DNA of 64,000 nt from Usitatibacter palustris (GCF_013003985.1 NZ_CP053073.1:1240001-1304000), one strand, 5' to 3'; counted from the first letter of the stretch, positions 9,692 through 18,582 are shown. Program-made: numbers and translations. Notes: generated by a model not told the origin, from the letters alone.

Positions 9692-10491
9692 CGCGCGTGA
9701 AAGAGACGCCCCCCGCGCTCGAGAAGCGGAAGCAACCAGGCCGCATCCGCGCGATCATCCTCGCGGTCATCGTCCACGCCGCCTTCTTCGCGCTCATCGT
9801 CTTCGGCGTGACCTGGCAGAACCGGCCCGCGGCGCCCCTGCAAGCGGAGCTCTGGGACAAGCTTCCGCCGGCGAAGGCGGCCGACCCGGTCAAACCCGAT
9901 CCGCCCAAACCCGATCCACCGCCGCCCGATCCGCCGAAGTCCGATCCCCCCAAGCCCGAGGTGAAGCCCGATCCGCCGAAACCGGACGCGGCCATCGCCG
10001 AGAAAAAGGAGCGCGAGAAGCGCGAAAAGCTCGAGAAGGAAAGGCGCGAAAAGGAGAAGGTCGAGAAGGAAAAGCGCGACAAGGCCGAGAAGCAGAAGCA
10101 GGACGATGCGAAGAAGAAGCGCGAGGACGAGAAGCGCCGCCAGGATGAGGACAAGGCGAAGCGCGAGGCCGAGAAGGCACGCGAGCAGGCGCTGAGTGCC
10201 AAGCAGGCCGAGATGAACTTATGGAGCGATAAGATCAGGGCTAGAATCCGCAGCAAGGCGAACGTCCCGGACACGGTCCCGACGGGCACTGAGCTGCAGG
10301 TTCGGATCAAGATCCTGCCCGGTGGGGATGTGCTTGACGTGACAGTGACCCGTTCGAGCGGCAACAAGATCTACGATGCGGCCATCGAACGGGCCATCCG
10401 CAGCGCCCAACCCTTGCCGGTACCGCCGGCGGATTCGGAACTTTTCGCCCAATTCAGGGACCTTAACCTCAACCTCCGTCACGAGCGCTAG
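9688..10491 (+). CDS. tolA: Tol-Pal system protein TolA
   Basis: A 267-residue TolA of typical three-part structure: a membrane anchor (AIILAVIVHAAFFALIVFGV, about residues 17-36), a Pro/Asp-rich spacer followed by a long Lys/Glu/Arg-rich helix, and a C-terminal domain (ARIRSKANVPDTVPTGTELQ, ending LNLNLRHER). The GTG start at 9688 overlaps the tolR stop. The longer frame upstream is only a shadow of tolQ/tolR. TolA spans the periplasm and contacts Pal. It is shorter than E. coli TolA, mostly because the central helix is shorter. Confidence 0.93.
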   Translation: MTRVKETPPALEKRKQPGRIRAIILAVIVHAAFFALIVFGVTWQNRPAAPLQAELWDKLPPAKAADPVKPDPPKPDPPPPDPPKSDPPKPEVKPDPPKPDAAIAEKKEREKREKLEKERREKEKVEKEKRDKAEKQKQDDAKKKREDEKRRQDEDKAKREAEKAREQALSAKQAEMNLWSDKIRARIRSKANVPDTVPTGTELQVRIKILPGGDVLDVTVTRSSGNKIYDAAIERAIRSAQPLPVPPADSELFAQFRDLNLNLRHER

Positions 10492-10521
10492 GCCACAAAG
10501 GCCAGCTGGGATACGAAAAAG

Positions 10522-11793
10522 ATGACGCGCTACCTGCTTTGCTTCGGGGCCCTCTTGTTGGCCCTATCAGCCCGAGCCCAGCTCACCATCGACATCACGA
10601 CGACGGGGGGCCGGCAAATCCCTGTCGCCATCCTTCCCCTGGCGGGCGAGACGTCCCAGCCCCAGTCGGTGAGCGAAGTCGTGGGCGCGGATCTCGCGCG
10701 CACGGGACTGTTCCGCCTCGTGAATGCGGTGGGCGTCAGCCCGTTGCCGACCGAGCCCTCGGAGGTCAATTTCGTCGATTGGCAGACCCGGACGGCCGAA
10801 GCCCTGGTCATCGGCAAGATCGACAACCTGCCCGACGGGCGCGTCGAGGTGCGTTTCCGCCTCTTCGACGTGCAGAAGCAGGCCCAGCTCGCGAGCTACT
10901 CGTACGTCGTCCCGCCCGCTCAGCTGCGGGCCACCGCGCACCGCATCGCCGATGTCATCTACGAGCGGCTCACGGGCGACAAAGGTGTGTTCTCCACCAA
11001 GATCACCTACGTGGTGAAGCGGGGCACGCGCTTCGAGCTCCAGGTCTCGGACGCGGATGGCTTCAATCCCCAGTCGGTGCTCGCCTCGAACGAACCCATC
11101 CTGTCGCCGACGTGGTCGCCCGACGGCAGCCGCCTCGCCTATGTCTCGTTCGACCAGAAGAAGCCGATCGTGGTCGTGCAGAACCTGGCGCAGGGTACGA
11201 CGAAGATCGTTGCCAATTTCCGCGGCAACAACAGCGCGCCTGCGTGGTCGCCCGACGGCAAGCACCTCGCCGTCGCGCTCTCGAAGGACGACATTACCCA
11301 GGTCTATCGCATCTCCGCGAATGGCGGCGAGGCGCAGCGCCTCACGGAGACCAACGCAATCGACACGCAGCCCGCGTTCTCGCCCGATGGCCAGTGGATC
11401 GCATTCACCTCGGATCGCGGTGGCACGCCGCAGGTCTATCGCATGCCGGCCTCCGGCGGAGCGGCCCAGCGCCTGACTTTCGAGGGCACGTACAACGTGG
11501 GACCGCGCTACAGCCCCGACGGCAAGGCGATCGCCTTCGTGCAGCGCGAGAACGGTCGCTTCCGCATAGCGCTGCTGGAGCTCGCGACGGGCCAGGTGAC
11601 GGCGCTGACCGAGGGCACCCTTGACGATTCCCCGAGTTTTGCTCCGAACGGTAAGATGATCCTGTACGAGGCTCAGGCGGGTGGCCGAGGTCAACTGGCC
11701 GCGGTATCGAGCGACGGGCGGGTCAAGCAAAGACTTACATCCTCCGCCGGTGATGTCCGCGACCCGGCGTGGGGACCGCTGCCAACCAACTGA
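10522..11793 (+). CDS. tolB: Tol-Pal system beta-propeller protein TolB
   Basis: A 423-residue periplasmic protein. A signal peptide ends near LLLALSARAQ. An N-terminal alpha/beta domain is followed by a six-bladed propeller with repeated SPTWSPDGSRLAYVS, SAPAWSPDGKHLAV and QPAFSPDGQWIAF blades. TolB binds Pal and competes with its peptidoglycan interaction. It lies 30 bases after tolA and 61 before pal. Confidence 0.96.
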   Translation: MTRYLLCFGALLLALSARAQLTIDITTTGGRQIPVAILPLAGETSQPQSVSEVVGADLARTGLFRLVNAVGVSPLPTEPSEVNFVDWQTRTAEALVIGKIDNLPDGRVEVRFRLFDVQKQAQLASYSYVVPPAQLRATAHRIADVIYERLTGDKGVFSTKITYVVKRGTRFELQVSDADGFNPQSVLASNEPILSPTWSPDGSRLAYVSFDQKKPIVVVQNLAQGTTKIVANFRGNNSAPAWSPDGKHLAVALSKDDITQVYRISANGGEAQRLTETNAIDTQPAFSPDGQWIAFTSDRGGTPQVYRMPASGGAAQRLTFEGTYNVGPRYSPDGKAIAFVQRENGRFRIALLELATGQVTALTEGTLDDSPSFAPNGKMILYEAQAGGRGQLAAVSSDGRVKQRLTSSAGDVRDPAWGPLPTN

Positions 11794-11854
11794 GCGGGGC
11801 ATAGACCCCGTGGATCGCGTGTCCGGAAACAATCAACATTTCAAGGAGTCCGCC

Positions 11855-12388
11855 ATGATGAAAATTGCACTCTCAATCGCCCTCGCTGGGCTGCTGACCG
11901 CCTGCGCGAGCAAGGACACCAAGACCGATACACCGGTCGCGGATCGTTCGACCGCCGTGGCACCGACGACGACGCCGAACACGAGCGGGACGACGACGCC
12001 GGCCACCAACCCGAACATCGCCGGCAACCCGCTTCGCGATCCGTCGAACATTCTTTCGAAGCGCAGCGTGTTCTTCGAGTTCGACTCGAATGCGGTCAAG
12101 GATGAGTACCGCGGCATGGTCCAGGCGCACTCGAAATACATGGCCGACAAGCGTGATTCGAAGATCCGCATCGAGGGCAATTGCGACGAGCGCGGCAGCC
12201 GCGAGTACAACATCGCGCTGGGCCAGCGCCGTGCCGAGTCCGTCAAGAAGGTGATGACGGTCCTGGGCGTGGGCGAAGCTCGCATCGAGACGGTGAGCTA
12301 CGGCGAAGAGAAGCCGATGTCGCCGGGGCATGACGAGCCCGCCTGGTCGCAGAATCGCCGCGCCGACATCAAGTACGCGGGTGAATAG
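11855..12388 (+). CDS. pal: Peptidoglycan-associated lipoprotein Pal
   Basis: A 177-residue outer membrane lipoprotein. The lipobox LTAC gives the acylated cysteine at about residue 19. A Thr/Pro-rich linker is followed by an OmpA-like peptidoglycan-binding domain (VFFEFDSNAVKDEYRG, GNCDERGSREYNIALGQRRA). The ATG at 11855 follows a perfect AAGGAG at 11843-11848, which decides the start against the long upstream frame. An ATG one codon later is equally in range. The end overlaps cpoB by eight bases. Confidence 0.95.
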   Translation: MMKIALSIALAGLLTACASKDTKTDTPVADRSTAVAPTTTPNTSGTTTPATNPNIAGNPLRDPSNILSKRSVFFEFDSNAVKDEYRGMVQAHSKYMADKRDSKIRIEGNCDERGSREYNIALGQRRAESVKKVMTVLGVGEARIETVSYGEEKPMSPGHDEPAWSQNRRADIKYAGE

Positions 12389-13211
12389 GCTTTTCGCCGG
12401 CGCGGCCGCCTTCGCGGCGGCCGCCGCGCTTCACGCGCACGCCGGCCTGTTCGACGACGATGAGGCGCGCAAGCGCATCGCCGACCTGCGCCAGGAGCTC
12501 CTCCAGCAGGGCAAGGACAACGAAGCGCGCATCGCGAAGCTCGAGGAGAGCATTCGCAGTATCGGCGTGGTGGAGCTGCTTCGGCAGATCGACGGCCTGA
12601 ACGCCGAGATCGCGCGCCTGCGCGGCAGCATCGAGGTGCTCACGAACCAGAACGAGCAGCTCCAGAAGCGCCAGCGCGATTTCTACCTCGACCTCGATTC
12701 GCGCATGAAACGCCTCGAGGGCGTGCCCGCGACTCCCGGCGGTACATCCTCGCCCGCTTCGCCTGCCGCGGGAACGCCGACGACACCCGTGACGGCATCC
12801 GCATCCGCAGCCGCGCCATCCAAGGAAGACCAGGCCCGCGAGATCAAGGCCTACGACGCCGCATCCGGCCTTTTTCGCCGCAATGACTTTGCCTCCGCGA
12901 TCGATGCGTTTCGTGCGTTCGTGAAGGACTATCCGCAAAGCGCGCTCGTGCCCAATGCGGAGTACTGGATCGGCATCGCCTACGCGAATCTCAAGGACTA
13001 CAAGAACGCGCTCGCGACGCAGGAAAAGCTGATCGCCCGCCATCCCCAATCGCCCAAGGCACCCGACGCGCTGCTGGCGATTGCGTCGCTGCAATCCGAG
13101 CAGGGCGACAACGGCAGCGCGCGCAACACGCTCGAGGACATCATTGCGCGGTTCCCGGGCTCCGAGGCGGCAGGCAAGGCCCGCACGCGACTCGGGTCGC
13201 AGAAGCGCTAG
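12381..13211 (+). CDS. cpoB: Cell division coordinator CpoB (YbgF)
   Basis: A 276-residue periplasmic protein: signal peptide ending near ALHAHA, an N-terminal coiled coil (about residues 25-110, RIADLRQELLQQGKDNEARI onward), an Ala/Thr/Pro linker, and three TPR units at the C-terminus (EIKAYDAASGLFRRNDFASA onward). CpoB links Tol function with peptidoglycan synthesis at the septum. The GTG at 12381 lies inside the end of pal and fits the signal peptide; the longer frame is a shadow of pal. Confidence 0.92.
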   Translation: MNRLFAGAAAFAAAAALHAHAGLFDDDEARKRIADLRQELLQQGKDNEARIAKLEESIRSIGVVELLRQIDGLNAEIARLRGSIEVLTNQNEQLQKRQRDFYLDLDSRMKRLEGVPATPGGTSSPASPAAGTPTTPVTASASAAAPSKEDQAREIKAYDAASGLFRRNDFASAIDAFRAFVKDYPQSALVPNAEYWIGIAYANLKDYKNALATQEKLIARHPQSPKAPDALLAIASLQSEQGDNGSARNTLEDIIARFPGSEAAGKARTRLGSQKR

Positions 13212-13220
13212 GGGAGCCTC

Positions 13221-13901
13221 CTGAAGTCCGCCATCGTCCTGCTCTCGGGCGGGCTCGATTCCGCGACCGTTCTTGCCATCGCGCGCGCGGAAGGTTGGCG
13301 TTGCCACGCGCTCACGCTCGACTACGGGCAGCGCCATCGGGTTGAGATTGAAGCGGCGGCGCGCGTCGCCAAGGCAGGCGGTGCGTTCGAGCATCGCGTG
13401 GTCCATCTCGACCTCGGGGTATTCGGTGGCTCCGCGCTCACCGACAAGTCGATCGACGTGCCCCGCGCGCCCTCTGCGGGAATCCCCATCACCTACGTGC
13501 CCGCGCGCAACACCATCTTCCTTTCGCTGGCGCTCGCATTCGCCGAAGTGGTTTCGGCAGACGCGATATTCACCGGCGCCAATGCCGTCGATTACTCCGG
13601 ATACCCGGATTGCCGGCCCGAGTTCTTCGACGCGTTCGCCGCGCTGGCTAACCTCGCGACGCGCCGCGCCGTCGAGGGCGCGCCCATCGAGATCCGCTCG
13701 CCGATCGTGCGCATGACCAAGGGCGAGATCGTGCAGCGCGGCCACGCGCTCGGCGTCGATTTCGCGCAAACGGTATCGTGCTACAACGCCGATGGAGAAG
13801 GCCGGGCCTGCGGAGAATGCGACTCCTGCCGATTCCGTCGCGAGGGCTTCGCGGCATCGGGGATCGCCGATCCCACGCGCTACCAGCCCGGAGTGAGCTG
13901 A
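13221..13901 (+). CDS. queC: 7-cyano-7-deazaguanine synthase QueC, probable CTG start
   Basis: About 226 residues converting 7-carboxy-7-deazaguanine to preQ0 with ATP and ammonia in queuosine synthesis. The PP-loop [14 protein letters not shown] lies at the very N-terminus, and the zinc cysteines are in [22 protein letters not shown]. In this frame a TAG (the cpoB stop, 13209-13211) lies just upstream, and the first ATG, GTG or TTG is only at 13398, inside the enzyme. The codons from 13221, [11 protein letters not shown], align with the usual MKxAVVxxSGG start, and GGGGAG stands at 13211-13216, so translation most likely starts at CTG 13221. A full-length enzyme then follows. Confidence 0.9.
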   Translation: MKSAIVLLSGGLDSATVLAIARAEGWRCHALTLDYGQRHRVEIEAAARVAKAGGAFEHRVVHLDLGVFGGSALTDKSIDVPRAPSAGIPITYVPARNTIFLSLALAFAEVVSADAIFTGANAVDYSGYPDCRPEFFDAFAALANLATRRAVEGAPIEIRSPIVRMTKGEIVQRGHALGVDFAQTVSCYNADGEGRACGECDSCRFRREGFAASGIADPTRYQPGVS

Positions 13902-13902
13902 C

Positions 13903-15024
13903 ATGGGCGACGTCTCGCAACTTCCGGTCATCGTGGCCGCCGGCGGCTTCGCGCTCGCGTTCATCTTCGGCGCCGTGGCCAACCGCACGAACTTCTGCAC
14001 GATGGGTGCCGTCTCGGACATCGTGAACATGGGCCACTGGGGCCGCATGCGCATGTGGCTGCTGGCGATCGCGGTGGCGATCATCGGCACGAACATCCTC
14101 GACCTGACCGGGCAGATCGATCTGTCGAAGTCCTTCTACACGCGTCCCAACGTCACATGGCTCGCGTACATCCTGGGCGGGTTTCTCTTTGGCGTCGGCA
14201 TGACGCTGGGTTCCGGGTGCGGCAGCAAGACGCTCGTTCGCGTCGGCGGCGGAAGCCTCAAGTCGCTGGTCGTGTTCGTGTTTCTGGGGATCGCCGCGTA
14301 CATGACGTTGAAGGGCCTGTTCGCGATCTGGCGCACTCGCTGGATCGATCCCGTGGCCACAGACCTCGCGGCATTCAAGCTATCGGGACAGGATGTGCCG
14401 ACACTGATCTCCGCGTGGACGGGCGCGAGCGCGAACGCGACGCAGCTCGTGGTGGCGCTCGTGGTTGCCGCGGCGCTGCTCGCTTTCGTGCTGAAGGATC
14501 GCGATTTCCGCGGGAGCTTCGATCACCTTCTCGGCGGCATCGTGGTCGGCTTGGTTGTCGTCGGCGGTTGGTATCTCACGGGACATGTCGGGCACGCCGA
14601 GAATCCGGCGACGCTCGAGGACACCTACTTCGGCACCAACAGCCGCACCATCGAATCACTGTCCTTCACGGCTCCGGTGGGCTACGTGCTCGAGCTGCTG
14701 ATGCTCTGGAGCGACAAGTCGCTGACCGTCACCTTCGGCATCGCGGCAACCGTCGGCATCATCGCGGGGTCGGCGGCCTACGCGCTAGCGACAAAGACCT
14801 TCCGGTGGGAGGGATTTGCGAACGCCGAGGACACCGCGATGCACATCATCGGCGGCATCCTCATGGGCTTTGGTGGCGTTACCGCGCTGGGCTGCACGAT
14901 CGGGCAGGGCCTGAGTGGATTCTCGACACTCGCCCTTGGTTCGATCCTCGCGTTCGTCGCGATCGTCGCGGGAAGTGCGGCCACGATGAAGTGGCAGTAC
15001 TGGCGCATCACTCGCGAGGGCTGA
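13903..15024 (+). CDS. YeeE/YedE (TsuA-like) sulfur transporter family membrane protein
   Basis: A 373-residue polytopic membrane protein of the YeeE/YedE family. The conserved cysteine sites are all visible: ANRTNFCTMGAVSD near residue 32, TLGSGCGSKTLVRVGGGS near 106, and ALGCTIGQGLSG near 330. In TsuA the equivalent cysteines guide thiosulfate through the membrane, so thiosulfate or a related sulfur species is the likely substrate. It starts one base after the queC stop. With fccB at the window start it is a second hint of inorganic sulfur handling, though the genes are 13 kb apart. Confidence 0.85.
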   Translation: MGDVSQLPVIVAAGGFALAFIFGAVANRTNFCTMGAVSDIVNMGHWGRMRMWLLAIAVAIIGTNILDLTGQIDLSKSFYTRPNVTWLAYILGGFLFGVGMTLGSGCGSKTLVRVGGGSLKSLVVFVFLGIAAYMTLKGLFAIWRTRWIDPVATDLAAFKLSGQDVPTLISAWTGASANATQLVVALVVAAALLAFVLKDRDFRGSFDHLLGGIVVGLVVVGGWYLTGHVGHAENPATLEDTYFGTNSRTIESLSFTAPVGYVLELLMLWSDKSLTVTFGIAATVGIIAGSAAYALATKTFRWEGFANAEDTAMHIIGGILMGFGGVTALGCTIGQGLSGFSTLALGSILAFVAIVAGSAATMKWQYWRITREG

Positions 15025-15030
15025 GGCCGC

Positions 15031-16413
15031 TCAAACGGGCACGATGTCCATCGCGACCGAAAGTCGCGGCGCATCATCCTCGAACGGTTCCACGCCGTGC
15101 CACATGTAGGCGGGAAAGAGGACCACCAGTCCGGGTTCGGGCTTCACGTGGCGCTCCGCAGGCAAGGGCGGACGCGTGGCGATGCCGGGCTTGCCCAACC
15201 GCAACCATCCTGCGCGGTCGTTCTCCTGCGCGCCGGCACCGATTCGCGGCGGCACCGACAGATAGCACACGGCTGACAGCCATCCCTTCTGGTGCACGTG
15301 GTCCGCGTGGTAGCCACCGGAGCGCAGCCGCACGCTCCACGCCCCGCTGATGGCGAATTGCCCGGTATTTCTCGATCGCATCGGATCGTTTCCACGTCCG
15401 ATTCTTGCGAGGTACGTGCTGGCAGCGCGTTCGATGGATTCGAACAGGCCTGCAAGGGGTGCGTTGTCGCGATCTGCTTCCTCGAGCGTGACCTGGCTTC
15501 CGCCACGCACGGACTGTTGCAGCGGATGCGCCTCGTACTGATGCATGCCCTGCAAACCACTTACGACGCGCGCGAGGAAGTCCGGCGTGCGCGCGGCGGC
15601 GTCGAGGTAGCGAGCTTCGACGAGCGAGCCATAGTCGAAGAGTTCGCGATAGCGCGGATCGCCGGCAAGACGCCACGCGAGCGCGAGGATTGCAAGGATG
15701 TGCTGGTTCTCGGGATCCTGCGCGCGTAGGGCCTCCAGGAGCGGCGTTGCTTCGGCGTGGCGGCCACAGGCGAGGAGCGCTTCGCACACCGATAGCCGCA
15801 CGTCCGGCGCTGCGGGTGCCACGGCAAGCGCGCGATGGGCCAGCGCAAGTGCGCGTTCGGGCTCGCCGACATTCGCACTGAGGTGCGCGGCTTGGCGAAG
15901 CAGGTCGACGTCGGTTGCTGCGATGACCAGCCCCGCCTGGGCGGCCTCTAGCGCGGACGCGTTGTCGTTGGCGAACTCGAGGACGATGGAGCGCACGAGG
16001 TGCAGGCCCGGCTGCCGCGGGTCCCTTCGCAGTTCTCCATCCACGCGCCGCAGTGCCGTCGTCGCATCGGCCGTACGCATCCACGCGAGTTGCGCGAGGT
16101 CGCGGTGAGCATCCACGTAGCCCGGACGCAGGCGAATGGCCTTCTCGAAGGCGCGGTCGGCTTCGTCGAAGCGGCGCTGCACCTGGAGGGCGCGGGCAAG
16201 GACCAAATGGGTTTCCGGGGCCTGGATGCCCAGCGCGATCGCACGCCTGGCAGCGGATTCGGCTTCGGGGGCGTGTCCCAGGTCCCCTTCGGCGGCCGCC
16301 AGGTTGTGCCAGGCGATGCCATCCCGGGAATTGCCGGCCAGCGTCTTGCGAAGGCGCTGGACCGCAGCGACGTGGTCGTTCATTGTCGGGATGGTAGCAA
16401 GGCCCGATTCCAC
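15031..16413 (-). CDS. TPR protein with C-terminal 2OG-Fe(II) oxygenase domain
   Basis: A 460-residue fusion. Residues about 1-230 are tetratricopeptide repeats (for example GIAWHNLAAAEGDLGHAPEAESAARRAIALG). The C-terminus is a 2-oxoglutarate/Fe(II) oxygenase domain, with GGYHADHVHQKGWLSAVCYL, LVVLFPAYMWHGVEPF and RLSVAMDIVPV supplying the histidine and arginine ligand pattern of the 2OG-FeII_Oxy_5 group. The GTG at 16413 is chosen because a GGAGG (16420-16424, minus strand) stands six bases away; a later ATG at 16383 lacks such a site. The protein substrate is unknown. There is no signal peptide, so it is probably cytoplasmic. Confidence 0.8.
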   Translation of the reverse strand: MESGLATIPTMNDHVAAVQRLRKTLAGNSRDGIAWHNLAAAEGDLGHAPEAESAARRAIALGIQAPETHLVLARALQVQRRFDEADRAFEKAIRLRPGYVDAHRDLAQLAWMRTADATTALRRVDGELRRDPRQPGLHLVRSIVLEFANDNASALEAAQAGLVIAATDVDLLRQAAHLSANVGEPERALALAHRALAVAPAAPDVRLSVCEALLACGRHAEATPLLEALRAQDPENQHILAILALAWRLAGDPRYRELFDYGSLVEARYLDAAARTPDFLARVVSGLQGMHQYEAHPLQQSVRGGSQVTLEEADRDNAPLAGLFESIERAASTYLARIGRGNDPMRSRNTGQFAISGAWSVRLRSGGYHADHVHQKGWLSAVCYLSVPPRIGAGAQENDRAGWLRLGKPGIATRPPLPAERHVKPEPGLVVLFPAYMWHGVEPFEDDAPRLSVAMDIVPV

Positions 16414-16431
16414 CGCCGTCCTCCGGTTTGT

Positions 16432-16461
16432 TTGACCCGAAATAGTGCCGGACGATATAAT
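16432..16461 (+). promoter_or_regulatory. Sigma-70 promoter of the tRNA-Lys pair
   Basis: TTGACC at 16432-16437 and a perfect TATAAT at 16456-16461, with an 18-base spacer. Transcription would begin about 7-8 bases before the first tRNA. The region also carries the start side of the divergent TPR-oxygenase gene. Confidence 0.75.
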
Positions 16462-16475
16462 TTCGGTTTTCCCGC

Positions 16476-16551
16476 GGGGCGTTAGCTCAGCTGGTAGAGC
16501 AGCGGACTTTTAATCCGTTGGTCACTGGTTCGAATCCAGTACGCCCTACCA
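16476..16551 (+). tRNA. tRNA-Lys (anticodon TTT)
   Basis: 76-base cloverleaf with D-arm GCTCAGCTGGTAGAGC, anticodon loop CTTTTAA (anticodon TTT), T-arm ACTGG-TTCGAAT-CCAGT and an encoded CCA end. The acceptor stem is GGGGCGT / ACGCCCT, so its first pair is G-U rather than the usual G-C of lysine tRNAs; all other pairs are normal. Confidence 0.95.
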
Positions 16552-16579
16552 GGATCACCCCCCAATCAGTGCCCATTTC

Positions 16580-16655
16580 GGGCTGTTAGCTCAGTTGGTA
16601 GAGCAGCGGACTCTTAATCCGTAGGTCGAAGGTTCGAATCCTTCACAGCCCACCA
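16580..16655 (+). tRNA. tRNA-Lys (anticodon CTT)
   Basis: 76-base cloverleaf 28 bases after the first tRNA-Lys. Acceptor stem GGGCTGT / ACAGCCC, anticodon loop ACTCTTAAT with anticodon CTT, T-loop TTCGAAT and an encoded CCA. It is probably co-transcribed with the TTT isoacceptor, giving both lysine decoders from one promoter. Confidence 0.95.
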
Positions 16656-16664
16656 AAACCCTTC

Positions 16665-16692
16665 AAGGCCCGATCGCTCGCGATCGGGCCTT
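16665..16692 (+). terminator. Terminator after the tRNA-Lys pair
   Basis: Perfect 12-bp stem AAGGCCCGATCG / CGATCGGGCCTT with a CTCG tetraloop, ten bases after the second tRNA. The following T content is poor (TTGTCGTT), so termination may lean on stem strength. Confidence 0.65.
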
Positions 16693-16785
16693 GTCGTTGG
16701 GGCTCCCGTTCGGGCAGAACGCCCGCCGGCCACTGCGGTCGGAGACGTATAGAGTGGCCACCGGTGCCGCTGCGAAGGAACTGCC

Positions 16786-17259
16786 ATGAAGTCCCTTGCC
16801 TCCGTTGCTTTCCTCGCGTTGCTCGGTTGTGCCTCGGCCGGGAGCCTCAAACCCGGCGTTTCGACCGAAGCCGACGTTCGCCAGACGATGGGCCCGCCCG
16901 CAGAGGAGAACACCCTCCGGGACGGCACGCGGCGCCTCGCGTATCCGCAGGGCCCGCAGGGTACGCAGACGTACATGGTTTCGATGAAGGATGGCCGCGT
17001 CACCCAGGTCGAGCAGGTGCTCACGGATGACCAGTTCCAGCAGATCCGCGCCGGAACCACTGCCGAAGAGGTCCGAAGGATGATCGGGCCGCCCTGGCGA
17101 ATCGTGCGTTTCGACAACCTGAAGCAGGACGCCTGGGACTATCGCTTTCGCGATAGCTGGGGCTACCTCGCGGACTTCTCGGTCATGGTCGATGACCGGG
17201 GCATCGTGGCCAGCAAGGTTACTGTGCGCCAGGACGGCGGGCGCGATCGCTCGAAGTGA
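16786..17259 (+). CDS. Predicted lipoprotein with two BamE/SmpA-like repeats
   Basis: A 157-residue protein with a lipoprotein signal (MKSLASVAFLALLGC, lipobox LLGC). Two similar segments follow: GVSTEADVRQTMGPPAEENT and AGTTAEEVRRMIGPPWRIVR, each with the helix-then-GPP pattern seen in BamE/SmpA-type proteins, where two such units pack together. Outer membrane location is probable; function is not known. Its last 41 bases overlap the 3' end of folA on the other strand. Confidence 0.75.
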   Translation: MKSLASVAFLALLGCASAGSLKPGVSTEADVRQTMGPPAEENTLRDGTRRLAYPQGPQGTQTYMVSMKDGRVTQVEQVLTDDQFQQIRAGTTAEEVRRMIGPPWRIVRFDNLKQDAWDYRFRDSWGYLADFSVMVDDRGIVASKVTVRQDGGRDRSK

Positions 17260-17746
17260 TGCGATCGAGCTGGACCCAGCGCATCGCCTTGTCGTGGCGC
17301 TCGTCGGGCGCCTGACGGGACAGTTCGGTTTCGCGCCATTCGCCAGTGACGAGCGGAGGGAAATACGTGTCGCCTTCGATCGTGGCGTCGATCTCGGTCA
17401 GGTAGATCCGATCCACCTCGCCCAGCGCGGCTTCATAGAGTTGTCCGCCGCCGATCAGGAACACCTCGCCGGAGTCACCGGCCATGCGCCACGCGGCAGC
17501 CAGTGAATCCACCACTTCGCACCCAGGCGCGTTGAGGCCGGGCGTGCGGGTCACGACGATATTGCGGCGACCGGGCAGCGCCTTGCCGATCGCCTCGTAG
17601 GTCCGCCGGCCCATGATGATGGGGTGACCCATCGTGAGGCGCTTGAAGTGCGCAAGGTCGGCGGGCAGGTGCCACGGCATGCCGTTGCCATTGCCGATGA
17701 CGCGGTTGCGCGCCATGGCGACGATCATCGAGCGCGTGGCCGCCAT
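17219..17746 (-). CDS. folA: Dihydrofolate reductase FolA
   Basis: A 175-residue enzyme reducing dihydrofolate with NADPH. Motifs seen are MARNRVIGNGNGMPWHLPADLAHFK, with the active-site aspartate in LPADL, HPIIMGRRTYEAIGKALPGR, and the NADPH loop EVFLIGGGQLYEAAL. The ATG at 17746 overlaps the thyA stop by one base (TGATG). The C-terminus is about 15 residues longer than the E. coli enzyme (ITSSDRARRPGAQ), and this tail is what overlaps the convergent lipoprotein gene. It regenerates the folate that ThyA oxidises. Confidence 0.95.
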   Translation of the reverse strand: MAATRSMIVAMARNRVIGNGNGMPWHLPADLAHFKRLTMGHPIIMGRRTYEAIGKALPGRRNIVVTRTPGLNAPGCEVVDSLAAAWRMAGDSGEVFLIGGGQLYEAALGEVDRIYLTEIDATIEGDTYFPPLVTGEWRETELSRQAPDERHDKAMRWVQLDRITSSDRARRPGAQ

Positions 17747-18540
17747 CAGACGGCGATCGGCGCGCGGATCGCCGCGTGAGGCTCGTAACCCTCCAGCGTG
17801 AAGTCCTCGTAGCGGAACGCAAAGAGATCCTTCACCGCCGGATTGAGCTTCATCGTCGGCAGCGTCCGCGGGCTGCGCGCGAGTTGTTCCCGCGCTTGAT
17901 CGACGTGATTGAGATAGAGGTGCGCATCGCCCAGCGTGTGCACGAACTCGCCAGGCCTGAGGCCCGTAACCTGCGCCATCATCAGCGTGAGCAGGGCATA
18001 CGACGCGATGTTGAAGGGCACGCCCAGGAAGATGTCGGCGCTGCGCTGGTACATCTGGCAGGAGAGCCTGCCGTCGTTCACGTAGAACTGGAAGAATGCG
18101 TGGCAGGGCGCAAGCGCCATCTTCGGAATGTCGGCGACATTCCACGCCGAGACGATCAGCCTGCGCGAATCGGGATTCGACTGGATCTGCTGGAGCACCT
18201 GCGAGATCTGGTCGATGTGCGCGCCATCGGGCGCAGGCCACGATCGCCACTGGTACCCATACACTGGTCCGAGCTCGCCGCGTGCATCGGCCCACTCATC
18301 CCAGATGGTGACGCCGTTGGCGCGCAGGTATTCCACGTTCGTGCTCCCCTGGAGAAACCACAGGAGCTCGTGCACCACGCTCTTCAGGTGGATTTTCTTC
18401 GTCGTGAGCAGCGGGAAATGCTCCCGCAGGTCGAAGCGCATCTGGTGGCCGAACACCGAAAGGGTGCCCGTGCCGGTGCGATCGGACTTGCGGGTGCCGC
18501 GCTCGAGGACGTGCGCGAGGAGGTCGAGGTAGGTCTGCAT
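17746..18540 (-). CDS. thyA: Thymidylate synthase ThyA
   Basis: A 264-residue enzyme making dTMP from dUMP and methylene-tetrahydrofolate. The nucleophilic cysteine is C146 in [14 protein letters not shown], the same position as in E. coli. Other anchors are [16 protein letters not shown] and [18 protein letters not shown]. The ATG at 18540 is preferred over an in-frame ATG seven codons upstream because it reproduces the exact family length and N-terminus. It forms a coupled thyA-folA pair. Confidence 0.96.
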   Translation of the reverse strand: MQTYLDLLAHVLERGTRKSDRTGTGTLSVFGHQMRFDLREHFPLLTTKKIHLKSVVHELLWFLQGSTNVEYLRANGVTIWDEWADARGELGPVYGYQWRSWPAPDGAHIDQISQVLQQIQSNPDSRRLIVSAWNVADIPKMALAPCHAFFQFYVNDGRLSCQMYQRSADIFLGVPFNIASYALLTLMMAQVTGLRPGEFVHTLGDAHLYLNHVDQAREQLARSPRTLPTMKLNPAVKDLFAFRYEDFTLEGYEPHAAIRAPIAV

Positions 18541-18582
18541 GGCGGGGGGTGACCCCGCCATTTTATCGGATGGCGAACGCCG

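Noticed and set aside
9890..10200. Repetitive codons in tolA as a DNA repeat array
   Set aside because: This is the normal Pro-rich and Lys/Glu-rich middle part of TolA.
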